Shown: in pieces, positions 1 to 13,099 of the stretch
How positions within the stretch are numbered: the stretch's first letter is position 1
Layout of the letters: every line of letters starts with the position of its first letter
NCBI GenBank assembly: GCA_003427395.1
Contig: BFEA01000201.1
Location: 986,923 to 1,050,922, forward strand
Length of the DNA stretch: 64,000 nucleotides
Direction of reading: 5' to 3'
From: Chara braunii
Taxonomy: Eukaryota > Streptophyta > Charophyceae > Charales > Characeae
The notes under the pieces: model-generated
Database searches by the model: none
Seen by the model: the letters and a program-made list of their open reading frames with translations, nothing else
What the model was told of the DNA's origin: nothing
Made by a program: the position numbers and the translations under genes

Positions 1-604
1 CCATTCAATCATCGTAAACAGGGACACAATCACGCCTCACGCGGTATACTTAAACTTTAAACCAAACTTATTTTTTGTCACTTGCAAAAACGAGAGCGGA
101 TACCCTTGTAAGGGTATTCGCACCGACAACGATCCTCAGTGGACGTTGTTGCTGTCGATCCTAGGCCCAAGATTGGGTCTGGTTTTGACGGGCACCTAAA
201 TAAGTGAATACTGCGCTACGCGTAGATCTACCGAAACGTTTTCAAAGTCACATTGTTGTCGATGCCGTCCTCCCCGCATACGCACACGTCACAGGCAAGC
301 GTACCGATCAAAATACAATTTTTTTTTAATCCTAGTTTAATCAGAAAATAAAAACTTGGCCGGCAACTACGTCGACTACACAATCATCAACAAAAAAATA
401 AATCACGCGCGCCTTAAGTCTGCGCGTCCAGACACTCCATACTCTAGTCATCCATTCAATCATTGAAAACCGGGACACAGTCGCGCCTCGCGCGGTATAC
501 TTAAACTTTAAACCAAACTTATTTGCAAAAACCAGGGTGGATACCCTTGTAAGGGTATTCGCACCGACAGCGATCCGAAGTAGACGTTGTCGCTGTCGAT
601 CCTA
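1..604. repeat. Dispersed repeat R1, two tandem copies
   Basis: Bases 1-165 recur at 451-604 with scattered differences. Both copies run from CCATTCAATCAT through TTAAACTTTAAACC and TACCCTTGTAAGGGTA to a GTTGTCGCTGTCGATCC-like end. The spacer (about 241-450) also matches sequence upstream of the third copy at 38.5-38.8 kb, so the full unit is longer than either copy. Each copy carries a near-perfect palindrome around CCCTTGTAAGGG. I see no coding capacity and do not recognise the family. Confidence 0.8.
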
Positions 605-3600
605 CTTTACCTTCATTTTGACAGAGCGGGCCCCTCAGCACTAGCTGCAGCAGCCACTGGAGGAGTGAAGAGAGGAGTAACAGTGGCACATCCCACGTCC
701 CGACCCCCCATCCTCGCGGGACCTTTCCGCTTTCACGCGCCATCCGGATTGTCACAGTCATTGATATTAGTAGCTCCTCCGAGCAGGAGCATCCACCCAA
801 CCGATGTTGATTACATGGTGGAGGCAGCGGTCATCCGGCTCGAGGCAATCGATGGTGTTTCACACCTTGATCCTACGGGGAAGCCATTCCTACAGTCGTC
901 GAACGAAGGGTGCATACAAACCAGATTGGTTGAAACGGTGATCTATGAGGCTGGGAGGTGGCCTAACGTCATGTATCACTTCCTAGTATTCACGACATTC
1001 AAGCGGGAGCGACGCCCGTATACGGAGACCCACTTAGTGATGACAGGTCTCGAAAACCTTAGTGTGTGACGGCCCGTCACGGCGGTTCATTCGTGCAGTA
1101 GCGGATCTGGTGCCACATCATGATGTGCTATCGCACATGCCAGGGGTTTTCCTGTACCCCTCTTTCATCCAGCATCACTTCAATGAAGTAGATGCACCAA
1201 CGACACCTTCCGCTTGGGTGGCCTTTCTTCCTCCCCCCCTCTTCCTGTAATTATGAACTTGATCACTTCACTTGAGCTCCGCCTCCTCTTTCTTTTTCTT
1301 ATTCTTCTCGTTTGATCTATTTTCATATCAAGGCAAATGTAAAAGAGTGTGTGAAAAATCGCGCTGTAAAGGCGGAAAGATTTACGATGGGGCTAGTTGA
1401 CGATGAAGTGGCTGCTTGATCGGTAGGTGAAGCAGGGCGTGGGATGCACCTTTGGTAGAATAGAGGGTCATCAAGGCCAGCAGACGATGAAGAGGCTGCC
1501 TTGGTCATCAAGGGAACCGGGACACGTGCCAGGCAGTTGGGAGACTGCCAATTTTTTGAAACCCCAAGTGCATCACAAATGTGATAAGCTGGGATCCGTA
1601 CTTCACGTACCCTTTGGACTAAAATACGTAGTAAGGGCGGAAGCACGGATCATAGCTGATCAAGAAAAGTAGGGTCCATTTTTCATTTTTGAGGTACTAA
1701 AGGTATGCATCTTTCGAAATTGCCCCTAAGCAACCGCGCGGAGAAATCCAAGAAACAGTTAGGAATTACAGTTGTCGGCATTCAAATTCTTCTTGTGTCA
1801 AAGCGCGCCTGGCCATTTTTGAAATCATGCATGTCGTGTAAGCTCGGTTCCCTCTATGCATGTGTGCGCCATGTTCCTCTCCAGCTGAGTGCTTCTCCTT
1901 GCATGTCCTTGCTTTTTCCCCCGACTCTGCGCCCGATCCTCCCCGTACCCTTCAGGGCAGTCGATTGGTCGTTAATTTGGATGGCCGAATCAATCCCGCG
2001 GAAGTGAACTTGTGCGCGGGGCTTGGACGACCGCCTCGCCTCCTTTGATCCTTCTAAAACCCCCTCTCTTCCTCTGTCCTGTTCAACTACACGGCTGTCT
2101 ACACCCCTTGCTGCCCGCACCACACGCTGGCACCCCGATGCGTGCTATTAATTCCCCCGCAGCCCCTTCCTCTCCTCCTCTTTGATCTCGGCGGCAATGT
2201 CGCGCGAACTATGAGCAAAGACCGCGGCGTTGAAAAGGCTCGACGCGCCCAAGTGACGGACAAAGTGACGACGTAAGGTGGGATTAGCGGTAGACATTTG
2301 GGTACGTCCGTGCAGAGGGACTGAGCGATGGTGGAGATAGAACGTAACCAGTGACAGGGCCTTGAGGATATGGTTCATTGACGTTCGGGTTGGTTGGGGG
2401 CCGTGCATGAGAGAGGCCGGGTTGTGGAATTTTGAATGGCAAGGGACTCACTCTTTTCTTCAATGTTGCTTTGTCCAAGTGTTGTGTGTGCAGTAAACTA
2501 AGTGTGGATACTTAGTCGCATACATGATGTTGGTCATGAGGGTGTATGGATGTTCAATGCTTCGCAAACCAAGACGTATGGATGTGGAAATTCGGTTGGG
2601 GGTGTAAGGCGCACGAAGGCACGATCCTGGGGAGTGCTTGGGTATCAAGCGTCTGCTTGTATGCATCAGTGTGTTGGTTTCCCCTTGTTCTCCCCAAGCC
2701 TTGCCGATTCCCCACGCGACATGTGAGCATCGGGAATTGTCGCCGACTGTAGTATCCTCTCTCCCCTCTCGTGCACGAGTGCCACATGTCAGTTGGTCCT
2801 GTGCCATTAGGCTCAGTGCTGGCAACCAGAGACAGCGTGCACATGCTTCTAAGCGCCCTCTCTCTTTGCTACCCGGCCATCGTCGTTTTGCCACAGTGAC
2901 AATTCTAGGATCAACAACGCAGTGTCCCTGAACTTGCATTCTATTTTAAGTGGGAGGGAGTGGGGCACGACTCATTGAGACTTGTATGGAGTCGAGATGT
3001 GCTACGTTAAACGAGGACGCGCGGAACTGTCCGTGCTCAACCCTTTCATCGATCCGCCGTAACACCCTTCCATCCTTCCCGATCACATTTGAAGATAGTG
3101 TGCACTGCGACGTGGATGTGCAGAGCGCGTTGATGGGGACCGGCCAGGTTCATTTATACAACCCTTCAAAGCCTGGCCATGTAGGGGGGGGGGCGGGGGG
3201 GGGGATTGATCAATTTTTGACCCCGCCCTTGGTTTTGCCTTTCACTGATTGGACAGTGCTACCTTGGTCAGCAGTGCAAATCACGTGGCGGCCCAAGTTT
3301 AACTGTAGATGGTGTCTGCTTGGAGACTCGTGTTCCTGGCGACAGCTCTGGCAAGGTACGAAGGCTCCGTCCAGATCCCAGAACTCTCCCGCAGCACAGA
3401 CGCCCTCTACTGGCAAGCTCCTGAAACTGGGTTCCCACGGCCCCGCCCCAACTGCAGGACGACGGTCAGAGCCGACCACCCAGCCTTGATGAATCCGACT
3501 CGGAAGCTTAGAGGCCCCTTATCTCTTGGGTACTTGCAATAGAGTTGGCATGAACCTAGCGCAAGAGAAGCAGTAGATTCCGCGTCTTCCCTAAAATCCT

Positions 3601-5700
3601 CGGCCACGTCCCCAATTACTCTGATTGGGCATCACTCGGTACGAAACGCCGCGCCGGTTGTGAGATTGCTCATCACAACCCGCCATGGAACTGAGCTCAT
3701 CAGTCCCCAAATATTGGGCTGAGCTGATTGCCCCTGAGGCTGTCCCTAAAATTGGGACCTTGTTCAAGAAAGAGATACTAAATGAGAAAAGCAATTCCTA
3801 TGCTTGGTAGGGAGGGATGCTCTTTGCAAATTTGTCAAGTTCATAAGACCGCGCCCAGGCTGCCCCGTTCTGATTCAAGATGGGGAATGTACCAGCTATG
3901 GAACCTACTCCATGCCGGAGATGAAAGTGCAAGTACATGAAGGCACTCGTGACAATCAAGCTCACTTACTGCAGGGGCACAGCCATGCCAGTGCTGCGGG
4001 GGGATCAATCTAGCTAGGGCTGGAAACACGGGGGGACAACAACTTGGAATTTGAACAAGCTTACCAAAGGAGTGAGGCATCGACGCCAATCCGGCAACGG
4101 GGACTGCTGAGATTACAGCAAAATGGGAAAGCTCGTTCCATCACCTGCAAACTCCCTGCTGCAAGAGCTGCAGAAGCTGTGATCCCATCTCAGAAGATGG
4201 CCTCTGTTATATTTACAGAGCTACGCCCGCGAGAAAACACATATTTGCCTACAAAACACAAAGTATAACAGAGCTACGCCAAGAAAACACGTGTTCGGAC
4301 GCCTACAAAACACGGATCCGGCTATGTACAATTTCCAGCCTGCAAAAGTCGTTACAAGGACGGTCCTCGCTCCAACCACCACAGACCCCACTCCATTACG
4401 GACAGTGAGCCGAAAGACTGGGCAGACAAAACGCCACAATTGCTGTTGTTTTTTGTAGTGCTGTCATGGCGGTGTCTGATAATTTGAGAGTTCTACAGCA
4501 GACATTAGCATTTTGAGGATCTGGGTCCTCGGCAGGCGTAAGGGGCCTCTTGCTGCAGATGTGCCCGCCCTAAGTAAAAGCAGGCCTAACAAATCACGAG
4601 AGGCCCTACGCTGACAATTTCGTATTTGGGGTCCAGGCAGTTTCGTCGCGCCAGTTGGTTGAAGGAAACACAGACCGAGCAGCGAGACATTCCACGGCCT
4701 TCCAGGCCTTTCCAAAATGCTCCAGGCCCTGGACAAGAATCGCAGGCTCATACACAGACAGTTCAGAGGCCCAACCGAATGAGGCCCAAAAGCTGCAACA
4801 GAGGGGCGGCATTCTGGGGCCTACCGGAAGCTTCTGGGCCCAGGCCCAGACCAGCCAGGCTGCGAAGGCAGGCAGGCTGGCTCTTTCCATTGCTCACTGC
4901 CTGGAGCCTCATTCAGCACTTGCATGCTGGCGGCAGCACTGCTGGAGCGGGCGCTCGTGGGCTGCTGTTGGCGCTGAGAGGCAAGGTGCTAGTGCCTGCG
5001 GTCGTGCAGGAAGCAGGGTGCCGCTGTGGGCCGCGCCATAGCCCAGCCTCCATAGCTGGATCGGTGGCTTGGACTACAGTGAGACGCAGGGGTGGTCTTC
5101 GGGTGTACAGAGGGAAGACGTGGGAGTAAGTCAGGGGAGCGAGAGAAGGATGATGATGATGATGATGTGCGGGCGCATATTACCTGGTATTGGCGATGGT
5201 CTGCATTGGGCAACATCTTCAAGTACCTTGTGGTCTGCTGACGTCAACAGTTGCATTGTCAATTAGTAGGCAGACTGTAGCTGTGTAGGAAGTAGGCTGG
5301 GCGGCCAGCGCCACAGTAGGGAGATAGGGCCTGGATACTCATGTTGGTGGTGGCGAGATCAAGCTCTCGTTCACATTGGTTTTCAGTGTTACGATTCTTT
5401 ATTGGTGTTATATTGGTGCATTTCTGCTTTTTGGACACTGTAATACTATCTGGCCTTCAATGTTGATTGTGCATTCTGGACATTGTCATCTCGCTATTGC
5501 TCATTTTCCTTGCAGTATAGACAAACGCCGAGAAAACACAAAACACGGCTTTTTTTCGGACGCTGCGACAGCTGTCGGCTACCTTTCCAAACAGTTGTAC
5601 AGCGGACAGTAGTGGATCGGGGCCCTATGTATCCTTTCAACGTAAGCATACATCCTTAAATTTCAACGCCTCTAATTTCTGATGGAAAAACAAAAAACAA
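605..5700. other. Unassigned region without a recognisable gene
   Basis: Only short open frames occur, none with a recognisable domain. The longest (587-1069, plus, 160 codons) begins inside repeat R1 and resembles nothing I know. Visible structure: a G run at 3187-3206; a diverged duplication at about 4208-4262 and 4267-4315 built on CAGAGCTACGCC and CTACAAAACAC; and a short ATG run near 5150. The sequence may be old transposon debris, but nothing proves it. Confidence 0.5.
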
Positions 5701-5708
5701 ACTTCGAC

Positions 5709-5808
5709 GTTCCATCTCGAGACATCCGTTAAAAATTGAAATTATATAGAGAACTAATTAGCCTGGCCCCTGCGCAAGGACGACACGCATAAATCCAGGA
5801 ATGGTTGG
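5709..5808 (+). pseudogene. U6 snRNA-derived pseudogene, full length but diverged
   Basis: The whole U6 layout can be followed: a 5' stem-loop-like start, GACATCCGTTAAAAATTG, then CCCCTGCGCAAGGACGACACGC and a close match to the conserved 3' end. The catalytic ACAGAGA box is degraded to a TATAGAGA-like string and AGCATGG reads AGCCTGG. An A-rich stretch follows at 5813-5823. It looks like a retroposed, non-functional copy. Confidence 0.8.
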
Positions 5809-6593
5809 GGGAGAAAAAAAAAAATTGAATTAACATCCTCAAGGCATAGTAGCAATAGGACTTCACTGGACGTATGTGGCGGCCCTTCCGTCACCGCCTG
5901 GATGCACCTGGTCCTAACCACCTCCACAGAACAGCGGCAGCGAGAGAGCAAAGCAGATCAATCCAGATTTTTTGCACGTCTCCACACTCCCGCTCCGATT
6001 CGGACTTCGTATCCGATTCTCTTTGCTGGCGAGACCTCGCCGGGCATACACCCTGCAACTTACAAGGCCCTCTCTCTAGTGAGAGAGAGAGAGAGAGAGA
6101 GAATAGAACATTGAAAAGACACCCTCTCTAGAGGCACTCAGCCTGTCTCTGTGCGCCAGTGACTTGTAAGTTGTAAGCAGCCTGCCACGTCATCGCCGCA
6201 GCGTACCAGTAACTTGTAAGATGTCACGTAACGGACGCCGGAAGCCATCCCAGCTTGCAATGATTATGCTTTTGGGAGACAAAAAAAAAGGAAAACAAGT
6301 ATCTCCTAAGTTGTAAGCACGGAGAACAAAAACAAAAAGAATCATTCATTCGATTCATCGAGGCCCATTATTACGATTCGAACTTAGGTCTGAACTTCAA
6401 TAGTCTATGGGTGTACCAACAAAGATAAGCTCGTTCGTATTCTTATCACAATTTGATCATCTGTGACAAAAGCATCTGCTGCCCTGCACAACAGTTTCTC
6501 TGACATTTGCGTGCCCATTCGTTTCCGCGATTTTTATTCAATGCATGTAGAAGTCGACTTTCTTATAGGAATCGCCGCTCGCAAAACAAGTTC
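5809..6593. other. Unassigned, with GA microsatellite and repeated AACTTGTAAG motif
   Basis: There is a GA dinucleotide run at about 6080-6102. The string CTTGTAAG or a close variant recurs at about 6165, 6213 and 6310. A minus-strand tRNA-like fragment lies at 6366-6412 and is listed separately. No gene is seen. Confidence 0.5.
6366..6412 (-). repeat. tRNA-like fragment (anticodon arm plus T arm)
   Basis: On the minus strand ACCCATAGACTATTGAAG is followed by CAGACCTAAGTTCGAATC, which contains a polymerase III B-box-like GTTCGAATC. Diverged relatives with the same layout lie at 17022-17082 and 36148-36205, also on the minus strand. The acceptor stem is missing, so this is a fragment of a tRNA-derived repeat and not a tRNA gene. 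Confidence 0.45.
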
Positions 6594-6684
6594 AAACCAT
6601 TTCTCGATTTCAGTCTCTCATGCAGGGGCCATGTTAATTTTCCTTGTCTGTATCGTTCCAACCCTTTTAACGGATGTGAAACAC
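6594..6684 (-). pseudogene. U6 snRNA-derived pseudogene, minus strand
   Basis: Read on the minus strand: ACATCCGTTAAAAGGGTTGG, then GAACGATACAG, ACATGGCCCCTGC and finally ATCGAGAAATGG. The ACAGAGA box is altered to ACAGACA and the GCAAGGATGACACGC stretch is scrambled. Full span, but degenerate. Confidence 0.8.
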
Positions 6685-7660
6685 CACCAAAAAAACTTTT
6701 AAGAGGGAAAAGGTAAACTGGCTTACATAAAAGTGTAGTTTCTGTTGCGCTCAGTTCAATATTTGCCCCGTCATTCATTGGACCATATAACCCTAAAAAA
6801 AAAACACTACTTTAAAAACCCGAGCTACAAGACATTAAAATCAATCACTCCCCGAGCAGCCCATTCCTCCTCCTGTTCTCCACCAGCCAACCACGTAAAT
6901 AAAATTCGATACACCAATGAACTGTCGGGAACAACATACCTCAGTTCGAATTCAGATGGGACTCCACAAGTGAAAAAAAAAAAAAAAAACGTGAAACACT
7001 CCTATGTCGAAGCATATAATCGCCTTCAGATCGTCCGATCTCCACTTAAAATCCCAAAGTATTCGGTCGAACTGCCAGAACCAGACACTGAAACATTTTT
7101 CTTTTGCCTTGAACTGATAAATAACACAATCGAGATCGAATCTATCTAGATCGAACTAGATAAACGCAAAGAAAACACAACTCAGTTCGAACCCAGATGA
7201 ACACGAAAAAGAAAAAAAAAAAAAAAAAAAACTCATTTTATGTCGAAATAAAGTTCCCGTGAGGGCGTCCGGCTTCCACTTACAATACCGAAGCATTCGA
7301 TCCATCGAGCTCCGAGAACCAGAAACACCCCAGCATTCCATCTGAATCTCTTTTAAGCGTGTTTGTTTCATCTCTTTCCCTCCCACGGATAATAGATTGA
7401 ATAAGAAACATCGACTTATTGCAGGTCCACCCTATACCTCTCCCTACTCCCTTTTCTCTTCTCCCTACCCGCCACAAGCTACCCAAATTCGACGCAAGAA
7501 AACGCACAAGCCAACATATAGTCGCACTATAATTCCGCCAATAAGAAATCACGAGGGAAAAACACAATCAAGTGCCCTCGCAATGACCGCTCTCAACTAA
7601 TTAGCTACTACCTACCTACGCACACAACACACATTGACACGCCTACTCCCTCACAATCAT
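6685..7660. other. AT-rich intergenic region with a diverged duplicated unit
   Basis: Bases 6940-7090 and 7170-7330 are diverged copies of one unit: CTCAGTTCGAA, then CAGATG, an internal A run of 17-20 bases, TATGTCGAA, and a CCACTTA...AGAACCAGA tail. This region lies downstream of the stop codon of the minus-strand GAPDH gene and should hold its 3' untranslated region. I see no clear polyadenylation signal. Confidence 0.5.
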
Positions 7661-8960
<1,300 letters not shown>

Positions 8961-9012
8961 GCTGTTTATGAACAGTCCCATGTGTGCACCGTTCCGAATT
9001 CCGAAACTGGCC

Positions 9013-9440
9013 ACGCCTATGGGCCTCGCCGCACCACTCTCGAAATGTGAAAAGGACAAAAATGTGGCAGGGGCATTTGGTCGTGTTCTAGAGGGAAGTT
9101 CATTCTCATTTTGCACGTTTCGACAGTGGTGTGGCGATGGCCTATAGGTCTCATCACCCGACTCATCCACCCCAGGTAAGGGCTTCGCCACACGACTCCC
9201 GAAATCATTCATCAAATTTCGGGGGTTCAGCTTCCCCACACCAGCTCGTCAGATCAGATCTAATTTGGGAGCTGTCAGGTTCCACAGCTCAAGAGAACTC
9301 CCGAATGCTTTCTTTTTCTTTTTCTTTTTTTTTGCCGAATCCTTTCGCCGCTACACCACTCCTGACTTGGGAAAAAAATTCGGTTCTGACGTGGAAATCC
9401 ATTCGGGGGTGTGCTTAGCCACACTGCACTCTCGACGTGG
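9013..9440. repeat. Short motif cluster GGGAGTGGTGTGGCGAGGC, both orientations, part 1
   Basis: Related copies occur at 9021-9046 (minus), 9121-9142 (plus), 9180-9206 (minus), 9229-9250 (minus), 9343-9372 (minus) and 9413-9440 (minus). Each combines a GAGTGGTGTGGCGA-like core with a flanking (T/C)GGGA string. A second cluster lies at 10.37-10.71 kb. No open frame explains them. Confidence 0.6.
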
Positions 9441-9493
9441 GGCGCCTCCCATTTGAAGGCCAGGAGGAGCACGTCAGAGAGAGAGAGACTGTC

Positions 9494-9597
9494 CAGGGGC
9501 TAGGTCCCACTTGCATGAATTATGAGATATTGACCGTCGATAGCGAAGATCAACGACCGCAATCTCCTAACCCGTGCAAGTGGGACCTTGCCCCAGC
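9494..9597. repeat. Inverted repeat with about 23-bp arms
   Basis: The left arm at 9494-9516 (CCAGGGGCTAGGTCCCACTT...) pairs with the right arm at 9575-9597 (...AAGTGGGACCTTGCCCCAG), with about 60 bases between. The terminal motif GGGGCCAAGTCCCACT recurs near 57.55, 58.71, 58.94, 59.15, 60.65 and 61.30 kb, so this is probably one small member of a MITE-like family. Confidence 0.6.
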
Positions 9598-9699
9598 ATA
9601 TGGAGACAAAAACTGTGAGGGCAATGCTTGTCTGCACACGTTCGAAACACAGGCCTCTGCGAGAGGTCTCCCGAAAATGACCTTTTACAGGCGGGAGTC

Positions 9700-10220
9700 C
9701 CAAGCAGTTTTTTTTTTTCTTTTCTTTTCTTATTACTATTTTTTTTTTTTATTATTAATATTATTATTATTATTATTTTTCACAACTGTCTATATTCTTC
9801 TCTCACCTTCTGTTCGTTTTACCTTCCACTACCTACTCCTAAGACTATCTAGAGGGGACCCCTGCAAGCATAGTTTTCCTCTCTCTGTGAAGGGGAGATT
9901 TCATGTTGCCCCTTGCCCCTAATGGTTAGGGTATAGGGTTGGGGCCGCCAGTGGGGTTCTGGCTAACACAAAGACCGAGACCTGCCAGTAGCTGTGCCTC
10001 CCCTTCTCATCGTCCCCCACCCTTCATCGAGTAGCAGCAGAGGCTATGGCCAACACTCTCCCACACACCACACACAACCCACTCGCGCTCACACTCACAC
10101 CCGTGTTGGTCATAGACCCCGCTAATATTATTTTTATCCCAAGCTGTTTCCCTTTTTTTTTTTTTTAGAAAGGGCTGCGCTGCACTCTGCTGCAGTGCAA
10201 TACAGAGGCAACACTGGAGG
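9700..10220. other. T-rich and ATT-rich low-complexity DNA
   Basis: T runs at about 9710-9760 and 10151-10166 flank an ATT trinucleotide tract near 9753-9777. Nothing codes here. Confidence 0.7.
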
Positions 10221-10372
10221 GGTCAAGTAAGCAAGCTTACCCGTATGACCCCTCCGTGGCCCAGAAAAATTAATTTAATATCGTGTGGTCCCATGGACCC
10301 AAGCTGTTTCTGGAGTGCTCTTGAAAGCAAATTTGTGACTGCTCCCAAATGCATTCTGACATCTCCAATTTG

Positions 10373-10710
10373 GGAAGTGATGTGGGGATGACGCACTCCT
10401 GAAAATGGCCTTTTTTTCTCCAAGTCGGGAGTAGTGTGGGGAGGCCCTTTGTAAACCTCCGGCCTGCACGAGGGCAGTTTCGGGCCACCCCTGAAGGTGA
10501 CCTTGAGTAGGCCCCAGGTGTCCCGAAAGCTGAGATGCAAATTCACATAGGACAAGCAACCTGGCAAGTACCCTCTCCCAAGCTCAAATGTTGAGAGCAC
10601 CCGTTTGGAGAGGACTGTGGCGAAGCACACTCTCGAACGTGATTTCTCCACTTCGGAGAGTACTCCCAAGTTTTTTCTCGGGATTTGGGAGTGGTGTGGC
10701 GAGGCCCTGA
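10373..10710. repeat. Short motif cluster GGGAGTGGTGTGGCGAGGC, part 2
   Basis: Copies at about 10373-10395, 10420-10446, 10606-10640 (with both orientations abutting) and 10680-10706. The last, TTGGGAGTGGTGTGGCGAGG, is the cleanest. In this cluster the plus orientation dominates, opposite to the 9.0-9.4 kb cluster. Confidence 0.6.
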
Positions 10711-10763
10711 ATCAAAATTATGTGTTCAGATGCTTCTCTCAGGCTTCAAACACATTTTCTATT

Positions 10764-10866
10764 TGTGATGATTCCCATGTGTGCACTGACATAACACTGG
10801 GCCACGTAGTTTGTTTGTGACGATTACGATGTGTGCACCGACCAGACACTGGGCCCCGTAGTTTAC
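10764..10866. repeat. 51-bp tandem duplication
   Basis: Two adjacent units share GATGTGTGCACYGAC and CACTGGGCC.CGTAGTTT with a few substitutions. A partial relative, CCCATGTGTGCACCG, lies near 8978 upstream of GAPDH. Confidence 0.7.
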
Positions 10867-10899
10867 TTTTTGGGGCAACGGCTCCAGGATCACACCTAG

Positions 10900-12540
10900 C
10901 GTTTCAAATAGGCAACTTCAGCAGTTCTCCATTGCTCTCCATTTCTTGTTTTCTTCTTTCCATTTTGTGGGGAAGAGCACATGCTGGACACAACAACCAT
11001 GCCACTTAGTTCAGCCCGACTTCCCGACACAGTTCAGCCAATAAGCCCCCGATACCAGGTGCCAACCAAATCCGGTTCCCTCTCTGTTTGCTTCTTTCAA
11101 GAATAAAATTAAATTACGGGCCCAGTGCCCAGGGCGTTCATGTGACGTACCAACTTCTGTACGTGAACGATCTTCTGAAGCCCTGAGTTTTTGCTATTCC
11201 TACTCTTCGGATTTCTCTTGGGCTTTTTGGGTACCCCTTCCTTTTTGCTATCCCCTTGGTGCACAGAATCACAGACCAACCCGGCCCTCCCACGTCTAAG
11301 ATAATGTTTCTTTTGGATTTCTTTGCAATTTCCTTTCCGCAATCCATGCATTTACATAGGAATATGTGCCTTAGTGAGCGCGCTAGGAATTTTGTACGGC
11401 AGTTGGGAACTCCATAAATTACAGTCCGTCTTCCTGCTGACGTGTCCTTTCTTGAGAGAAAATATTCCCGAAAATATTCCCGCACACACCCTTGAAAGAT
11501 CTGTGAAGTCTTTAAAGGAAGGTAGATAGACGTGGGATTTTCGTGCACTAAATTTTGCGCTGATATTGCTTTTGATTTTTTCAATCTTGAAGTAGCTTTA
11601 GAACCAGAATGGATGAAACATTATTGTTTCGGTGCCTTTTTTTTTTCTGCCCCCGCGCCATGGATGCAAGCTTTCCCCGCTTTCTGCTAGGAATCATGCC
11701 ATCTTCACCCTTCTCCTCTCTGCGCTTTCCCTCCACCCGTAACTGTTTTCCATCCCCTCTCCCTTTGCTCTTCGCCCCCACTCCTTCTTGTCTGAATCTT
11801 GGTCCCGCTCCGCAATACCCTTCGCACTCTCCTCCTTTTCGCCTTCATCCCCATACCAGAACTCCCTACCGATTCCCCCCCTTCAGGGTATTCGAAGTCG
11901 TCACGCGACGTCGTATAAGGAGGATACTCCTCGCACACTGGATTCTGATTGGCTATGAAGGAATTCACAGGGATTGATATGGCTTTCCCTGGGCGATTTA
12001 CCCAAACTCTCTCCTCACCCACTCCTATCTCCACCGCATTCTTTCCCATTTTTTATTCCCTCTTTGCAACTATCAAAACCCGCAAGCGCGTCCAAAAAAC
12101 TCTCTCTCAACCCATCTGCCAACTTCGGGGAAGTCGTGGCTAGGTAATGTGCAAGTAGCGAGTCAGAAAGTCCTGACGAGCCGATGCCAGTGTATGCAAG
12201 GGTATGCGTCGGGTGGGGGCGACAAATTGCGGGATCTGGGTAAGTCGGTGCAAAAGATGAGTTGGCGGGGTGAAGATCGTTGTGGTTTAGAGGTTGGTAC
12301 GTGGCGACCGGGATCGTCGGTACTAGAATGAGAAAACTGTGTGTATACGAGTGATTGCATGACCGGTGCTTGTTGATTTTTAGAGCTAAGTTCACGGCAA
12401 ATAATCGAGATCTTCTCTCCCCCCCCCGACCCCCTTCAAGATTGTCTATATGACCAAAGTTCTCTTCCTCTCTTCTCAATCCTCTTTTTCAGTCAAGCTA
12501 CTCCTCCGTCATCCCGTGGACGGCAGTAGCGCCCCACTGG
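10900..12540. other. Unassigned region
   Basis: The longest open frames (minus 11138-11584, minus 12015-12479) have no recognisable domains and uneven composition. A pyrimidine-rich block fills 11690-11900. A short tandem of AAAATATTCCCG sits near 11459-11482. I see no supported gene. Confidence 0.5.
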
Positions 12541-12879
12541 CCTAACACTGCGCAGCGATTGTCGTTGCACGGAGTGTTATCAGGAGAAGGGGTTCCACTA
12601 CCGGACACGTGGTTAGGACGAACGACGAGCGACTAGGTTGAGACCATCCACATCGAATTTCGAACTCTAGCGAACGACATCGGGACTTAATTGAAAAAAA
12701 AGATCCCACATGTGTACCCCCACCCTTCTGTTCAACGAGACGACAAGTAGCTCGCAGGGAAGTGCAAACTTTAGGATTGTTTTTTTGGATTAAATAAACA
12801 TTTAAAAGTAGCAGGCGCCATTTCTTTCCCTCGCGACCATGGTCCTTCCTCACTAAAACTGGAATCATACGGGGGCTTT

Positions 12880-13004
12880 CAGTTTTGTTGTGGCCCCACA
12901 CTCAATATTCCCAAAAATCTTTGACACACCCCATTTTTTTGTCCTTCAGGGCCTATTCCGCATAAATTACCGCTCCGACTGATGGACAAGGCATGGCGTG
13001 AGGT
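12880..13004 (+). mobile_element. 3' end of a long terminal repeat, element 1
   Basis: This stretch aligns by eye with the last 110 bases of the LTR at 40066-40846: TTTCC(T/C)AAAATC-like sequence, GACACACCCC, CCTTC.GG, CCGCTCCGA and GGCGTGAGGT, directly followed by a primer binding site. The 5' part of this LTR is not recognisable. Confidence 0.6.
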
Positions 13005-13017
13005 TGGTATCGGAGCC
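13005..13017 (+). other. Primer binding site, tRNA-iMet type, element 1
   Basis: TGGTATCGGAGCC differs at one base from the TGGTATCAGAGCC that complements the 3' end of plant initiator tRNA-Met. It marks the start of the internal region of an LTR retroelement on the plus strand. The identical 13-mer is at 40847-40859. Confidence 0.75.
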
Positions 13018-13099
13018 GACATGTGTCGGTTCTGATAATAGTGAGGCGAGCTGACGAGAGAAAGAACAAAAGCTCGAACCACAAGTGGTTAACGTCCTC

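Noticed and set aside
1062-1085. LTR border because of TGTGACGG...CCGTCACGG
   Set aside because: It resembles the TGTGACG terminal motif, but flanking sequence shares nothing with the LTR copies.
587-1250. Possible gene of 160 plus 62 codons
   Set aside because: The first frame starts inside repeat R1; no homology recognised and no splice evidence. Left as unassigned.
11138-11584. Minus-strand 148-codon frame
   Set aside because: Composition is Lys/Arg-rich without domain or start context; shadow frames of similar length exist nearby.
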